From Microbacterium sp. BLY (lineage in GTDB: Bacteria > Actinomycetota > Actinomycetes > Actinomycetales > Microbacteriaceae): DNA of 64,000 nt. The DNA is taken from the NCBI RefSeq assembly GCF_017939615.1, contig NZ_JAGKSR010000002.1, positions 1-64,000 of the forward strand, in the 5' to 3' direction. The number at the start of each line of letters is the position of its first letter. Positions within the stretch are counted from its first letter, which is position 1. The notes under the pieces are model-generated. The model did not search any database and was not told the DNA's origin. It saw nothing but the letters and a program-made list of their open reading frames with translations. Positions 38,419 to 47,731 of the stretch are shown here, in pieces. A program made the position numbers and the translations under genes.

Positions 38419-39587
38419 CGCTCGACGTTCGCGGGGGAGAGGACCTCGCGGGCGACCATGATCGCCGCGCCGAGGACGGCCGCGCGGTCGCCGCCCTGCG
38501 ACTGCACGATGGCGAGGTGCTGGGTGGCGAGCGGGATCGACCGCCGGTAGACGACCTCGCGGACGCCGGCGAGCAGGTGCTCGCCGGCGCGGGCGATGCT
38601 GCCGCCGAGCACGATGATCGACGGGTTGAGGAGGTTCACGACCGTCGCGAGCACCTCGCCGACGTCGCGGCCGGCCTGACGGGTGGCCTCGATCGCGGCA
38701 GGGTGGCCGGCGCGGACGAGGTCGACCACGTCCGAGGCGCCGTGCACCTCGTGGCCGTCGGCGCGCAGCGCGATCGCCAGGGCGGACCCGCTCGCGAGCG
38801 CCTCGAGGTCTCTCTCGTCGCCGGGCTCGCGTCGGGAGTCCGCGCTCAGCGGCACCTGCACGTGCCCCATGTCGCCCGCGGAGCCCTGCGCGCCGCGCTG
38901 GAGCTGCCCGCCGGCGATGATGCCAGCGCCGATGCCGGTCGACACCTTCACGAAGATGAGATCGTCGACGCGCGGCCAGCTGGTGGCCTGCTCGCCGAGC
39001 GCGAGGATGTTGACGTCGTTGTCGACGAGCACCGGGACGTCGAACGTGCGCTGCACGTAGCCGGGGATGTCGAAGCGGTCCCAGCCGGGCATGATGGGCG
39101 GGTTGGTCGGTCGTCCCGTGGAGTGCTCGACGGGACCGGGGACCCCGATGCCGACCCCGACGAGAGGGAGGCCGTCGGCGGTCGCGGCGAGCAGCTCGGT
39201 GCCCTCGGTGAGGATCGCGTCGAGCAGGGCCTCGGGGCCGTCGGCGATGGCGATCGTCCGGGTGCGTGCGTCGAGGATGACCCCGGCGAGGTCCGCCACG
39301 GCGACGGTCGCGTGCGTCGCCCCCAGATCCACCGCCAGCACGAGCCCGGCGCGGGGATTGAAGGCGACGCGGGCGGGCGGGCGTCCGCCGGTCGAGACGG
39401 CCTCACCCGCGGGGCGCAGCAGGTCGGCGGCGAGGAGGGCGTCGACGCGGGAGGCGACGGTGGAGCGCGCGAGGCCGGTGAGGGCGGCGAGCTCCGCCTT
39501 GGTGCGCGCGTGCCCGTCGCGGAGGATCTGGAAGATCTCGCCGGTCCCGGGGGACGGCGTCGCGACCGCTCTCAGCACGTCAACCAT
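38370..39587 (-). CDS. ROK-family transcriptional regulator
   Basis: 405 aa. The N-terminal winged helix-turn-helix (TKAELAALTGLARSTVASRVDAL, about 29-51) precedes a ROK sugar-kinase-like domain starting VLAVDLGATHATVAVADLAG. The usual zinc motif CxCGxxGCxE is missing: the region after SAGDMGHVQVPL reads DSRREPGDERDLEALASG with no cysteine. It is divergent from the Gfo/ABC operon at 39703 and convergent with, and overlapping by 49 bp, the preceding dehydrogenase. It probably represses the sugar operon. Confidence 0.9.
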   Translation of the reverse strand: MVDVLRAVATPSPGTGEIFQILRDGHARTKAELAALTGLARSTVASRVDALLAADLLRPAGEAVSTGGRPPARVAFNPRAGLVLAVDLGATHATVAVADLAGVILDARTRTIAIADGPEALLDAILTEGTELLAATADGLPLVGVGIGVPGPVEHSTGRPTNPPIMPGWDRFDIPGYVQRTFDVPVLVDNDVNILALGEQATSWPRVDDLIFVKVSTGIGAGIIAGGQLQRGAQGSAGDMGHVQVPLSADSRREPGDERDLEALASGSALAIALRADGHEVHGASDVVDLVRAGHPAAIEATRQAGRDVGEVLATVVNLLNPSIIVLGGSIARAGEHLLAGVREVVYRRSIPLATQHLAIVQSQGGDRAAVLGAAIMVAREVLSPANVERYVAAKGSKSAGSAPI

Positions 39588-39649
39588 GGCGTCAGTAAAG
39601 CACAGCACTTCTCGCAGTCCGCTGAGCGACTTCAGATTCGATACAAACA

Positions 39650-39675
39650 ACTTTTGACGAAGGACTAGCAAAAGT
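39650..39675. promoter_or_regulatory. Inverted-repeat operator candidate for the ROK regulator
   Basis: Perfect 7-bp arms ACTTTTG (39650-39656) and CAAAAGT (39669-39675) with a 12-bp spacer. This A/T-rich element is unusual in such GC-rich DNA. It lies between the divergent ROK gene and the sugar operon, 28 bp before the first operon gene. Confidence 0.6.
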
Positions 39676-39702
39676 CGGAGGAGCTGTGTCAGACTCACCG
39701 GC

Positions 39703-40812
39703 ATGACAACGGATGTCACTGACACCGGTCTCGGGACGATCCGAACCGGGATCCTCGGCGGGGGCTTCATGGCCCGCGTGCACCGCACGGCCGCCCGAGA
39801 CGCGGGCGGCGCGCTGCGCGCCGTCGCCACCCGATCCGCCCAGGGAGCCAGGGACGCCGCGCAGGTGCTCGGAGCCGAACGCGCCGCGCACGACGCGGAT
39901 GACCTGCTCGCCGCGGATGACATCGACGTCGTCCACATCTGCACCCCGAACGCGACGCATGCCGACCTCGCCCTGCGGGCGCTGCGTGCCGGCAAGCACG
40001 TCGTGTGCGAGAAACCGCTCGCGACCACCGCCGCGGACGCCGCGATGCTCGCGCGGGCCGCCGAGGAGACCGGCCTCGTCGCCGCCGTCCCCTTCGTCTA
40101 CCGCTACCACCCGATGGTGCGCGAGGCCCGGGCCCGCGTCGCCCGCGGCGAGGCCGGCGACCTCCTCACGCTCGACTGCTCCTACCTGCAGGACTGGATG
40201 CTGCGGCCCACCGACGACGACTGGCGCGTGCGATCCTCGTCCGGCGGCGCCTCCCGGGCGTTCGCCGACATCGGCTCGCACCTGTGCGACCTGCTCGAGT
40301 TCGTCACGGGAGACCGCATCCGCGCGCTGAGCGCCCGCACCCGCCAGGTCTTCGCCGAGCGGGCCGGGCAGGCTGTCGACACGGAGGACATCGTCGCCGT
40401 GCTCGTCGAGACCACGGCGGGGGCCCTCGGCACGCTGCTCATCTCCCAGATGGCGGCCGGCCGGAAGAACGCCCTCACCCTGGAGCTGCACGGCACGCGG
40501 CAGAGTCTGCGGTTCGAGCAGGAACGGCCGGAGGAGCTCTGGGTCGGCATGCGCGAGGAGTCGCGGCTGCTGCTGCGCGACCCCGCCACGGCCGACCCGG
40601 AGTCCGCCCGGTTGCAGCGCGTCCCGGCCGGGCATGCCATGGGGTATCAGGACGCCTTCAACGGTTTCGTCGCCGACGTCTACGCCGCGATCGCGGGCGA
40701 CGTCCCTGACGGACTGCCGACGTTCGCCGACGGCCACCGCGCGGCCGTGCTGACCGAGGCCGTGCTCGATTCCGCCGCCCACAAGGGCCGCTGGACGGAG
40801 GTGCCGGCATGA
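39703..40812 (+). CDS. Gfo/Idh/MocA-family oxidoreductase
   Basis: 369 aa. The Rossmann turn is TGILGGGFMARVHRTAA (about 15-31); the catalytic-lysine motif is HVVCEKPLATT (about 99-109). It is first in a six-gene sugar operon: dehydrogenase, ABC ATPase, two permeases, binding protein, then isomerases. It probably oxidises the imported sugar or cyclitol. CAGACT lies 7 nt before ATG 39703, and the nearest GGAGGAG is too distant to be an RBS. Confidence 0.9.
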   Translation: MTTDVTDTGLGTIRTGILGGGFMARVHRTAARDAGGALRAVATRSAQGARDAAQVLGAERAAHDADDLLAADDIDVVHICTPNATHADLALRALRAGKHVVCEKPLATTAADAAMLARAAEETGLVAAVPFVYRYHPMVREARARVARGEAGDLLTLDCSYLQDWMLRPTDDDWRVRSSSGGASRAFADIGSHLCDLLEFVTGDRIRALSARTRQVFAERAGQAVDTEDIVAVLVETTAGALGTLLISQMAAGRKNALTLELHGTRQSLRFEQERPEELWVGMREESRLLLRDPATADPESARLQRVPAGHAMGYQDAFNGFVADVYAAIAGDVPDGLPTFADGHRAAVLTEAVLDSAAHKGRWTEVPA

Positions 40813-42326
40813 CCGTGACGACCACGCAGCCCGTGCTGCAGGTGGCGGGGATCCGCAAGGCGTTCTTCGGCGTCGAGGTGCTGAAGGGCATCGACTTCGA
40901 CGTGCGGCCCGGGGAGGTGCACGGCCTCGTCGGCGAGAACGGCGCGGGCAAGTCCACCCTCATGAAGATCATCGCGGGCGTGCAGCCGGCCGACGAGGGG
41001 ACGATCACGTACCGTGGCGCGGAAGTGCGCCACGCGCACCCGCGGCAGGCGATGGACGCCGGCATCGTCACGGTGTTCCAAGAGTTCACCCTGCTCCCGG
41101 AGCGCACGGTCGCGCAGAACGTCTATCTCGGCCGGGAGCCGCGGCGCGCGGGACTCATCGACGTCCGGGCCATGAACGTGCGTACCGGGGACCTGCTGAG
41201 CGACCTCGGCGTCTCCTTCATCGATCCGCAGTCCCGGGTGGGCTCGCTGACGGTGGCCGAGCAGCAGATCGTCGAGATCGTGAAGGCACTGTCGTTCGAC
41301 GCGCAGGTGATCTCGATGGACGAGCCGACCGCCGCCCTCAGCGACCGCGAGGTGGAGCTGCTGTACGCGATCATCCGCCGGCTCACGTCCCGAGGGGTCG
41401 CCGTCATCTACGTCTCGCACCGGCTGAAGGAGATCTTCGACCTCTGCGACCGGATCACGATCCTCAAGGACGGCGCCCTCGTCTCCACGGACGAGACCGC
41501 GGCGCTGACCACCGACGAGCTCGTGCGCCGGATGGTGGGGCGGTCGATCCAGTCGTACTTCCCCGACCCGGTGGCCGGGACCGCGGTCGGCGCGCCCCGA
41601 CTCGAGCTCGATGGCTGCGGGAACGCCTACGTGGACGGGGTGTCGCTGACGCTCCGTGCCGGGGAGATCGTCGGGGTGGCCGGGCTCCAGGGCTCAGGAC
41701 GCACCGAGCTGGTGGAGGGTGTGTTCGGCATCCAGGCCTTCACCCGCGGGGCCGTGCGGATCGACGGGAAGCCGGTGCGGATCAGCGGACCGCGCGCGGC
41801 CGTGCGTGCCGGACTCGCGCTCGTCTCGGAGGACCGCAAGGCGCAAGGCCTCGCGCTCGGGCAGTCGATCCTCGACAACGCCCTGCTCGTGGTGCGGAAC
41901 GTGTTCGCGGGACGCACCGCGGCGTCGCGCCGGGAGGTGCCGGGGGTGCTCCGCACGCTGGAGGTGTCGTCGCGCGGCCTCGACCAGGAGGTGCGCTTCC
42001 TGTCCGGCGGCAACCAGCAGAAGGTGGTGCTGGCGAAGTGGCTGCTCACCCAGCCGCAGATCGTGCTCTTCGACGAGCCGACGCGGGGCATCGACGTGGG
42101 GGCCAAGTACGCCGTCTACCAGCTCATGCGCGAGCTGGCGGCACAGGGGAAGGCCGTGCTCATGGTCTCGAGCGAGCTGCCGGAGGTCATCGGCATGAGC
42201 GACCGCATCCTCGTCATGCACGACGGAGAACTCGTCGCCGAGCTGCCGGCCGGGGCCGCCGAGCACGAGATCCTCGCGGCGGCCACCGGCGCTGCGGGGT
42301 CCGCGACGGACGGAGGTGCACGATGA
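40809..42326 (+). CDS. Sugar ABC transporter ATP-binding protein (RbsA type)
   Basis: 505 aa with two fused ABC domains. Domain 1 has a full Walker A (GENGAGKST) and Walker B (VISMDEPTAALSD) but a degenerate signature (VAEQQIVEIVKAL). Domain 2 has a degenerate Walker A (GLQGSGRTE) with signature LSGGNQQKV and Walker B VLFDEPTRGID. This asymmetry is normal for RbsA/MglA/XylG. It energises the importer formed with the next three genes. The start overlaps the previous stop (ATGA). Confidence 0.95.
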   Translation: MTVTTTQPVLQVAGIRKAFFGVEVLKGIDFDVRPGEVHGLVGENGAGKSTLMKIIAGVQPADEGTITYRGAEVRHAHPRQAMDAGIVTVFQEFTLLPERTVAQNVYLGREPRRAGLIDVRAMNVRTGDLLSDLGVSFIDPQSRVGSLTVAEQQIVEIVKALSFDAQVISMDEPTAALSDREVELLYAIIRRLTSRGVAVIYVSHRLKEIFDLCDRITILKDGALVSTDETAALTTDELVRRMVGRSIQSYFPDPVAGTAVGAPRLELDGCGNAYVDGVSLTLRAGEIVGVAGLQGSGRTELVEGVFGIQAFTRGAVRIDGKPVRISGPRAAVRAGLALVSEDRKAQGLALGQSILDNALLVVRNVFAGRTAASRREVPGVLRTLEVSSRGLDQEVRFLSGGNQQKVVLAKWLLTQPQIVLFDEPTRGIDVGAKYAVYQLMRELAAQGKAVLMVSSELPEVIGMSDRILVMHDGELVAELPAGAAEHEILAAATGAAGSATDGGAR

Positions 42327-43459
42327 TCCGCCGCACCGGAGCCCGCCTCCGCGTCGATTCGACCGTCATCGTGCTCGGCATCCTGCTGCTCGCGCTCGTC
42401 GTCGGCGCGATCCTCGTCGCCACGGTCGGTCGCAACTTCCTCAGCCCGGGGAACATCCGCGACATCCTGACCGGGATGAGCGTGCTCGGCCTCGTGGCCA
42501 TCGGGCAGACGCTCGTGGTGCTCGGGGCCTCGCTCGACCTGTCGGTGACCTACGTCATCAGCCTGTCGAGCCTGCTCGCGGCGACCATGATGGCCGGGAA
42601 CGCCGGGAACATCCCGCTCGCGGTGATCGTCACGCTGCTCGTGTGCGCGGGGATCGGCCTCGTGAACGGGCTCATCGTGACCGTCCTGAAGGTCAACGGC
42701 TTCATCGCGACCCTGGGCGTGGGCCTGATCCTCCAGGGCATCCTCAACACGAACTTCGAGGGATCGGCGGGGGAGGTCCCCTGGGCGTTCCAGCTCATCG
42801 GAGCGACCGGCGTCGGACCGGTCCCGGTGTCCACGCTCATCATGATCGCGCTCGCCGTGCTGGTCTGGGTGCTACTGAACCGCACTCGTACCGGCGCCCA
42901 TCTCTATGCCGTCGGCGGCGACCCCGAGATCGCGCGGCTCAGCGGCGTGCGCACCCGCCTCCCGCTGATCTGGGCGCACGTGCTGTGCTCCGTCTTCGCC
43001 GGGCTCGCCGGCCTCCTCCTCGCCAGCCGCCTCGGCGTCGGCAGCCCGACGGTGGGTCAACAGGGCGGTTACGCGCTGCTCTCCATCGCCGCGGTCGTGC
43101 TCGGCGGCACGCTGCTCCTCGGCGGGCGGGGCTCCGTCTGGGGCACCATCGGCGGCGTCGCCATCCTCGCCGTCGTCGACAACGTCATGAGCGTGCTGCA
43201 GGTGAACCCGTTCCTCAAGGACGTGGTGCGCGGCATCGTCATCGTCGCCGCCGTGGCCGTCTACAGCCGGCGGGCGATCGTGCGACGGCGTCCGCGCTTC
43301 GGCCCCGGCGGCACCAGGACCGGCGGCGACGAGGCCGCGAAGGCCGCCGAGGGGGAGATGGCGCTCGCGGCCGCCGAACTCGCCGATCCCACCGCCGAGG
43401 TGGCCGCCGTCGACAGCGCCGCCGATACCGCCTCCGCGCGGGAAGGAGGACGCTCATGA
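42323..43459 (+). CDS. Sugar ABC transporter permease (RbsC family)
   Basis: 378 aa, about ten transmembrane segments. The family blocks VAIGQTLVVLGASLDLSVTYVISLSS and GGDPEIARLSGVRTRLPLIW are clear. The C-terminal cytoplasmic tail (about 315-378) is unusually long, Ala/Glu-rich and probably disordered. ATG 42323 has GGAGGTG upstream and overlaps the ATPase stop. It probably forms a heterodimer with the next permease. Confidence 0.93.
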   Translation: MIRRTGARLRVDSTVIVLGILLLALVVGAILVATVGRNFLSPGNIRDILTGMSVLGLVAIGQTLVVLGASLDLSVTYVISLSSLLAATMMAGNAGNIPLAVIVTLLVCAGIGLVNGLIVTVLKVNGFIATLGVGLILQGILNTNFEGSAGEVPWAFQLIGATGVGPVPVSTLIMIALAVLVWVLLNRTRTGAHLYAVGGDPEIARLSGVRTRLPLIWAHVLCSVFAGLAGLLLASRLGVGSPTVGQQGGYALLSIAAVVLGGTLLLGGRGSVWGTIGGVAILAVVDNVMSVLQVNPFLKDVVRGIVIVAAVAVYSRRAIVRRRPRFGPGGTRTGGDEAAKAAEGEMALAAAELADPTAEVAAVDSAADTASAREGGRS

Positions 43460-44505
43460 ACGCGCTCCGCACGCTCGTCAGCCCCCGCGGGGCGGTCTTC
43501 CTGCTGCTCGTGATCCTGCTCGTCGCCGTGGCCGTGCTGAACCCGAGCTTCGCGGAGCCCGGCCAGTTCATGCGCTACCTGCAGCGCGTCGCTCCCATCG
43601 CGATCGTCGCGATCGGGCAGTACTTCGTGATCATCGCGGGGGAGTTCGACCTCTCCCAGGGATCGCTCATCACGGCGCAGGTCATCATCGCCGGCAACCT
43701 CGTCGGCCAGGACGACGCGCGCACCGTTCCGGTGCTGCTGCTCATGGTGGTGTTCGGCATCGTCGTCGGTCTCGTGAACGGCGTCCTCACCACGCTGCTC
43801 AAGGTGCCGTCGTTCATCGTGACGCTGGGCATGATGCTCGCCCTGCTCGGCGGCGTGATGTGGTGGACGGGCGGCGCGGCCACGGGCAACCCGGCCGACA
43901 GCTTCCGGGAGATCGGCCGGGGCGGGATCCGCGACATCCCCGTGCTGGAGTTCCTGCCCTGGGCGGTCCTCCTGCTCGCCGCGTGGCTCGCCCTCGGCAT
44001 CGTCATCACCAGGCGCCCGCTGGGCAAGACCCTCATCGCGATCGGCGACAACGCCCGCGCGGTGGACTACGCCGGTGCCCGCCGCTCCTGGGCCACCACC
44101 CGCGCGTTCGTGCTGTCCTCGCTCTCCGCCACCCTCTCCGCCGTCCTGCTGGTCGGGTACGCGGGGGTGCACCCGTCCGTCGGCCGCGGCTACGAGTTCA
44201 CCGCGATCACCGCGGTGGTGCTCGGCGGGGTCGTGCTCGGCGGAGGTCGAGGGTGGATCGTCGGCGCCGTGGCCGGAGCGTTCGCGCTGGAGGCGCTGTT
44301 CCTGCTCCTCAACATCGCGGGCGTCCCCTCGACCCTCCGCGACGCCGTGCAGGGCGTCATCATCATCGCGGCCGTCGCCTACGCCGGCGTCGCTTTCCGA
44401 GCCCGCCGCCGGCGCGGTCCCCAGCCGACGGACGACAGCACCGCGGGGACCGCGGACGCCGCGAGGCGCACCACCGCAGCAAGCCCTACAACCAGAGGAG
44501 ATTAG
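43456..44505 (+). CDS. Sugar ABC transporter permease (RbsC family), second subunit
   Basis: 349 aa. Conserved sequence IVAIGQYFVIIAGEFDLSQGSLITAQ and GDNARAVDYAGARRSWATTRAF are typical of BPD_transp_2 proteins. The polar C-terminal tail is rich in Thr/Ala. ATG 43456 is preceded by GGAAGGAGG and overlaps the previous stop. Two distinct permeases indicate a heteromeric channel, unlike the single RbsC of Escherichia coli. Confidence 0.93.
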   Translation: MNALRTLVSPRGAVFLLLVILLVAVAVLNPSFAEPGQFMRYLQRVAPIAIVAIGQYFVIIAGEFDLSQGSLITAQVIIAGNLVGQDDARTVPVLLLMVVFGIVVGLVNGVLTTLLKVPSFIVTLGMMLALLGGVMWWTGGAATGNPADSFREIGRGGIRDIPVLEFLPWAVLLLAAWLALGIVITRRPLGKTLIAIGDNARAVDYAGARRSWATTRAFVLSSLSATLSAVLLVGYAGVHPSVGRGYEFTAITAVVLGGVVLGGGRGWIVGAVAGAFALEALFLLLNIAGVPSTLRDAVQGVIIIAAVAYAGVAFRARRRRGPQPTDDSTAGTADAARRTTAASPTTRGD

Positions 44506-44507
44506 CA

Positions 44508-45716
44508 ATGCGACGATCGATGAAGATCGCCACCACCGGGGTGGCCCTCTTCGGCCTCATCGCGCTCGCCGGGTGCACGACCGACCCGTCCGTGGCGCCG
44601 GCGGAGTCGGAGAATCCCGGGGAGTCCGCCGAGACCACCGAGTGGTTCGACCAGGAGCTCTTCGACAAGCAGGACGAGGAGCGCGGCGTCGACCCCCAGG
44701 GCCCCGCCGACCAGCCCTACCTCCAGCACATCAACGCCGAGATGGTCGACACGTCGGAGTTCGCCGCCGACGGGGCCAAGAAGGCCTGCTTCGCGAACGC
44801 CTCGATCTCCAACCCGTGGCGGCAGACGGGCTGGATCACGATGAACGAGCAGCTGAAGGTGCTGCAGGACGCCGGGGTGATCAGCGAGATGGAGACCCGC
44901 GACGCGCAGGACTCCGACGACACCCAGATCGCCGACATCGACTACTTCATCGAGGAGGGCGGCTGTGACGTCTTCCTCATCTCGCCCAACAGCACGGCGG
45001 CCATGACCCCCGCCGTCGAGCGGGCCTGCGAGACGGGCAAGCCGGTGGTCGTGTTCGACCGCGGCGTCAACACCGACTGCCCCGTGACGTTCATCCACCC
45101 GATCGGCGGGTTCGCCTGGGGGATCGACACGGCCGAGTTCCTCATCGACAACCTCGACGAGGGCGACAAGGTCGTGGCGCTCCGGATCCTTCCCGGCGTC
45201 GACGTGCTCGAGCACCGCTGGGCCGGTGCGGAGAAGCTGTTCGAGGAGGCCGGGATCGAGGCGGTGGACCACTTCACCGGAGCCGACCCCGCCGAGATCA
45301 AGAGCATCATCAGCGACGAGCTCGCGAAGGGCGACGTGCAGGGCATCTGGATGGACGCCGGGGACGGCGCCGTCGCGGCCATCGAGGCCTTCGAGGATGC
45401 CGGCGCCGACTACCCCGTGATGACGGGTGAGGACGAGATGAGCTTCCTGCGCAAGTGGAAGGAGACGGGCCTGACCGGTCTCGCCCCGGTGTACTCGAAC
45501 TTCCAGTGGCGCACGCCGCTGCTCGCGGCGCAGATGATCTTCGCGGGCGAAGAGGTGCCGAAGGAGTGGGTGCTCCCGCAGAAGCCGATCACCGAGGCGG
45601 AGCTGGACGACTACCTCGCGGCGAACGAGGGGATGCCCGACGGCCACTATGCCAAGTTCGGCGGGGAGGACCTCCCGGGCTACCCGACGGTCTGGCAGGA
45701 ACGCCAGATCCCGTAA
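44508..45716 (+). CDS. Sugar-binding lipoprotein (periplasmic-binding-protein family 4 type)
   Basis: 402 aa. The lipobox is LIALAGCTT (Cys at about 23), then an acidic linker. The mature part has the family-4 fold features [50 protein letters not shown] and [21 protein letters not shown]. It captures the sugar at the cell surface for the two RbsC-type permeases. GAGGAG lies upstream of ATG 44508. A stable hairpin follows the gene. Confidence 0.93.
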   Translation: MRRSMKIATTGVALFGLIALAGCTTDPSVAPAESENPGESAETTEWFDQELFDKQDEERGVDPQGPADQPYLQHINAEMVDTSEFAADGAKKACFANASISNPWRQTGWITMNEQLKVLQDAGVISEMETRDAQDSDDTQIADIDYFIEEGGCDVFLISPNSTAAMTPAVERACETGKPVVVFDRGVNTDCPVTFIHPIGGFAWGIDTAEFLIDNLDEGDKVVALRILPGVDVLEHRWAGAEKLFEEAGIEAVDHFTGADPAEIKSIISDELAKGDVQGIWMDAGDGAVAAIEAFEDAGADYPVMTGEDEMSFLRKWKETGLTGLAPVYSNFQWRTPLLAAQMIFAGEEVPKEWVLPQKPITEAELDDYLAANEGMPDGHYAKFGGEDLPGYPTVWQERQIP

Positions 45717-45722
45717 CCCCGT

Positions 45723-45772
45723 GCGCTCCCGCCCTTCCCTTCCGCCCGTGCGGAGTGGGAGGGTGGGAGCGC
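45723..45772 (+). terminator. Intra-operon hairpin after the binding-protein gene
   Basis: GCGCTCCC pairs with GGGAGCGC, extended inward by CCCT/AGGG and CCC/GGG with one bulge and one G-U pair (45723-45739 with 45757-45772). Hairpins here often protect the abundant binding-protein mRNA and partly terminate before downstream enzyme genes; that role is inferred. Confidence 0.6.
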
Positions 45773-45794
45773 CCGCACGATCACAAGGACAACG

Positions 45795-46646
45795 ATGCCC
45801 CGCACGATCGCCGTGAACACCTGGGTCTGGACGTCGCCGCTGACGGACGCGGCTCTGGAGCCGCTCGCCCGCACGGCCGCCCGGATGGGCTACGACGCCC
45901 TGGAGCTGCCGCTGGAGAGCGTCGGCGACTGGGACCCGGTCCGCGCCCGCGCCGTGCTGGACGACCTCGGCATGGGGGCGGTCGTCGTCGGGGCGATGGG
46001 ACCAGGGCGTTCGCTGCTGGCGCGGGCGGGCGACGTCCCCGCCACGCAGGACTACCTCCGGGCCTGCCTGGACGCGGCCGTGATCCTGCGGTCGCCGGTG
46101 GTCGCCGGACCGTTCTACGCTCCGACGGGTGTCACCTGGCGCCTGAGTGCGGGAGAGCGGGCGGCCGCGATCGGCGAGCTCCGGGAGAACCTCGCTCCGC
46201 TCGCCCGCGACGCCGCCGACCGCGGGCTGATCCTGGCCGTGGAACCCCTGAACCGTTACGAGACCAGCCTGCTGAACACGGTGGGACAGAGCCTCGAGGC
46301 GCTGGAGCCGCTGCTCGGCGCCGGTGTGGGGCTCGCCCTCGACACGTACCACCTCAACATCGAGGAGAAGCACCCTGCCGAGGCGGTCCGCGCCGCGGGC
46401 GCCGCCCTCGCGCACGTGCAGGTGTGCGGCAGCGATCGGGGTGCCGTCGGCGACGACCATACGGACTGGCCCGAGATGCTCCGTGCGCTCGACGACGTCG
46501 GCTACCGCGGTGTTCTCGGACTGGAGAGCTTCACCGGCGAGAACGCGACGATCGCGGTCGCGGCCTCGGTGTGGCGACCGCTCGCGGCCAGCCAGCACGA
46601 TCTCGCCGCCCGCAGCATCGCCCACCTCCGCGCCCTCGGCGCCTGA
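45795..46646 (+). CDS. D-tagatose/D-allulose 3-epimerase-like TIM-barrel enzyme
   Basis: 283 aa, usual length for the family. Metal ligands fit the ketose 3-epimerase pattern: Glu150 (VEPLNRYE), Asp183 (LDTYHLN), His207 ([11 protein letters not shown]) and Glu244 (LESFTGEN). It would epimerise a ketose at C3 in the cytoplasm. Its position behind the ribose-type importer suggests the imported sugar or its product is a rare ketose. An AAGGA-like RBS precedes ATG 45795. Confidence 0.85.
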   Translation: MPRTIAVNTWVWTSPLTDAALEPLARTAARMGYDALELPLESVGDWDPVRARAVLDDLGMGAVVVGAMGPGRSLLARAGDVPATQDYLRACLDAAVILRSPVVAGPFYAPTGVTWRLSAGERAAAIGELRENLAPLARDAADRGLILAVEPLNRYETSLLNTVGQSLEALEPLLGAGVGLALDTYHLNIEEKHPAEAVRAAGAALAHVQVCGSDRGAVGDDHTDWPEMLRALDDVGYRGVLGLESFTGENATIAVAASVWRPLAASQHDLAARSIAHLRALGA

Positions 46647-46690
46647 CCCCCGCGCGCAGGACGCGTCCGGCGCGATACGAAGGAGTATCC

Positions 46691-47698
46691 ATGAGCAGCC
46701 ACCCGGTCACCCTGTTCACCGGCCAGTGGGCCGACCTGCCGTTCGAGGAGGTGGCCCGCTTCGCCGCGGAGTGGGGGTACGACGGGCTGGAGATCGCCGC
46801 ATCCGGCGACCACCTCGACCTCCGCCGGGCGGACGAGGACGACGCCTACGTCGCCTCCCGTCGCGAGATCCTCGACCGGCACGGCCTGCAGGTGTTCGCG
46901 ATCTCGAACCACCTCGCCGGGCAGGCGGTGTGCGACGACCCGATCGACTTCCGGCACCAGGGAATCCTGCGCCCGTACGTCTGGGGCGACGGCGAGGCCG
47001 AGGGGGTGCGGCAGCGGGCGGCGGAGGACATGAAGCGGGCGGCGCGGGTGGCGCGGAAACTCGGCGTCGACACCGTCGTCGGCTTCACCGGTTCGTCGGT
47101 CTGGCCCTACGTGGCGATGTTCCCGCCCGTGCCCGAGGCGGTGATCGCCCAGGGCTTCCAGGACTTCGCGGACCGCTGGAACCCGATCCTCGACGTGTTC
47201 GACGGCGAGGGCGTGCGCTTCGCCCACGAGGTGCATCCGGGAGAGATCGCCTACGACTACTGGTCGAGCGTGCGCGCCCTCGACGCCATCGACCACCGTG
47301 ACGCGTTCGGCTTCAACTGGGACCCCTCCCACATGATGTGGCAGAACATCGACCCCGTCGGCTTCATCGTCGACTTCGCGGACCGGATCTACCACGTCGA
47401 CTGCAAGGACACCCGCCTGCGGCCGCGGAACGGCCGTGCGGGAGTGCTCGGCTCGCACCTCCCGTGGGGCGACCCGCGGCGGGGCTGGGACTTCGTCTCC
47501 ACCGGCCACGGCGACGTGCCGTGGGAGGACGCATTTCGCGCGCTCGACGCGATCGGCTACGACGGCCCGATCTCGATCGAATGGGAGGACGCCGGCATGG
47601 ACCGGCTGCACGGCGCCCCCGAAGCGCTCGGCTTCGTGCGCTCTCTGCTGTGGCCGCAGCCGGCCGCCGCCTTCGACGCCGCGTTCCGCCACCAGTGA
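46691..47698 (+). CDS. TIM-barrel sugar phosphate isomerase/epimerase
   Basis: 335 aa. The sequence shows [77 protein letters not shown] and [12 protein letters not shown], typical of a xylose-isomerase-like family that accompanies Gfo/Idh/MocA dehydrogenases. ATG 46691 follows GAAGGAG. It ends the sugar operon. The substrate is unknown; the protein differs clearly from the epimerase just upstream, so the two probably catalyse separate steps. Confidence 0.88.
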   Translation: MSSHPVTLFTGQWADLPFEEVARFAAEWGYDGLEIAASGDHLDLRRADEDDAYVASRREILDRHGLQVFAISNHLAGQAVCDDPIDFRHQGILRPYVWGDGEAEGVRQRAAEDMKRAARVARKLGVDTVVGFTGSSVWPYVAMFPPVPEAVIAQGFQDFADRWNPILDVFDGEGVRFAHEVHPGEIAYDYWSSVRALDAIDHRDAFGFNWDPSHMMWQNIDPVGFIVDFADRIYHVDCKDTRLRPRNGRAGVLGSHLPWGDPRRGWDFVSTGHGDVPWEDAFRALDAIGYDGPISIEWEDAGMDRLHGAPEALGFVRSLLWPQPAAAFDAAFRHQ

Positions 47699-47703
47699 CG
47701 GGA

Positions 47704-47728
47704 ACCCGGGCGCCCGGGCGCCCGGGCG
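47704..47728. terminator. GC-only hairpin between convergent genes
   Basis: Three direct CCCGGGCG units make overlapping palindromes (CCCGGGCGCCCGGG) in the 33-bp gap between the isomerase gene and the NYN-domain gene. Termination function is inferred. Confidence 0.5.
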
Positions 47729-47731
47729 TGC

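Noticed and set aside
36900..39668. A 922-codon plus-strand open frame across the isomerase, dehydrogenase and ROK genes
   Set aside because: It is very rich in Arg/Gly/Ala and spans three well-supported genes in other frames; no domain is recognisable. GC-rich codon bias keeps such shadow frames open.
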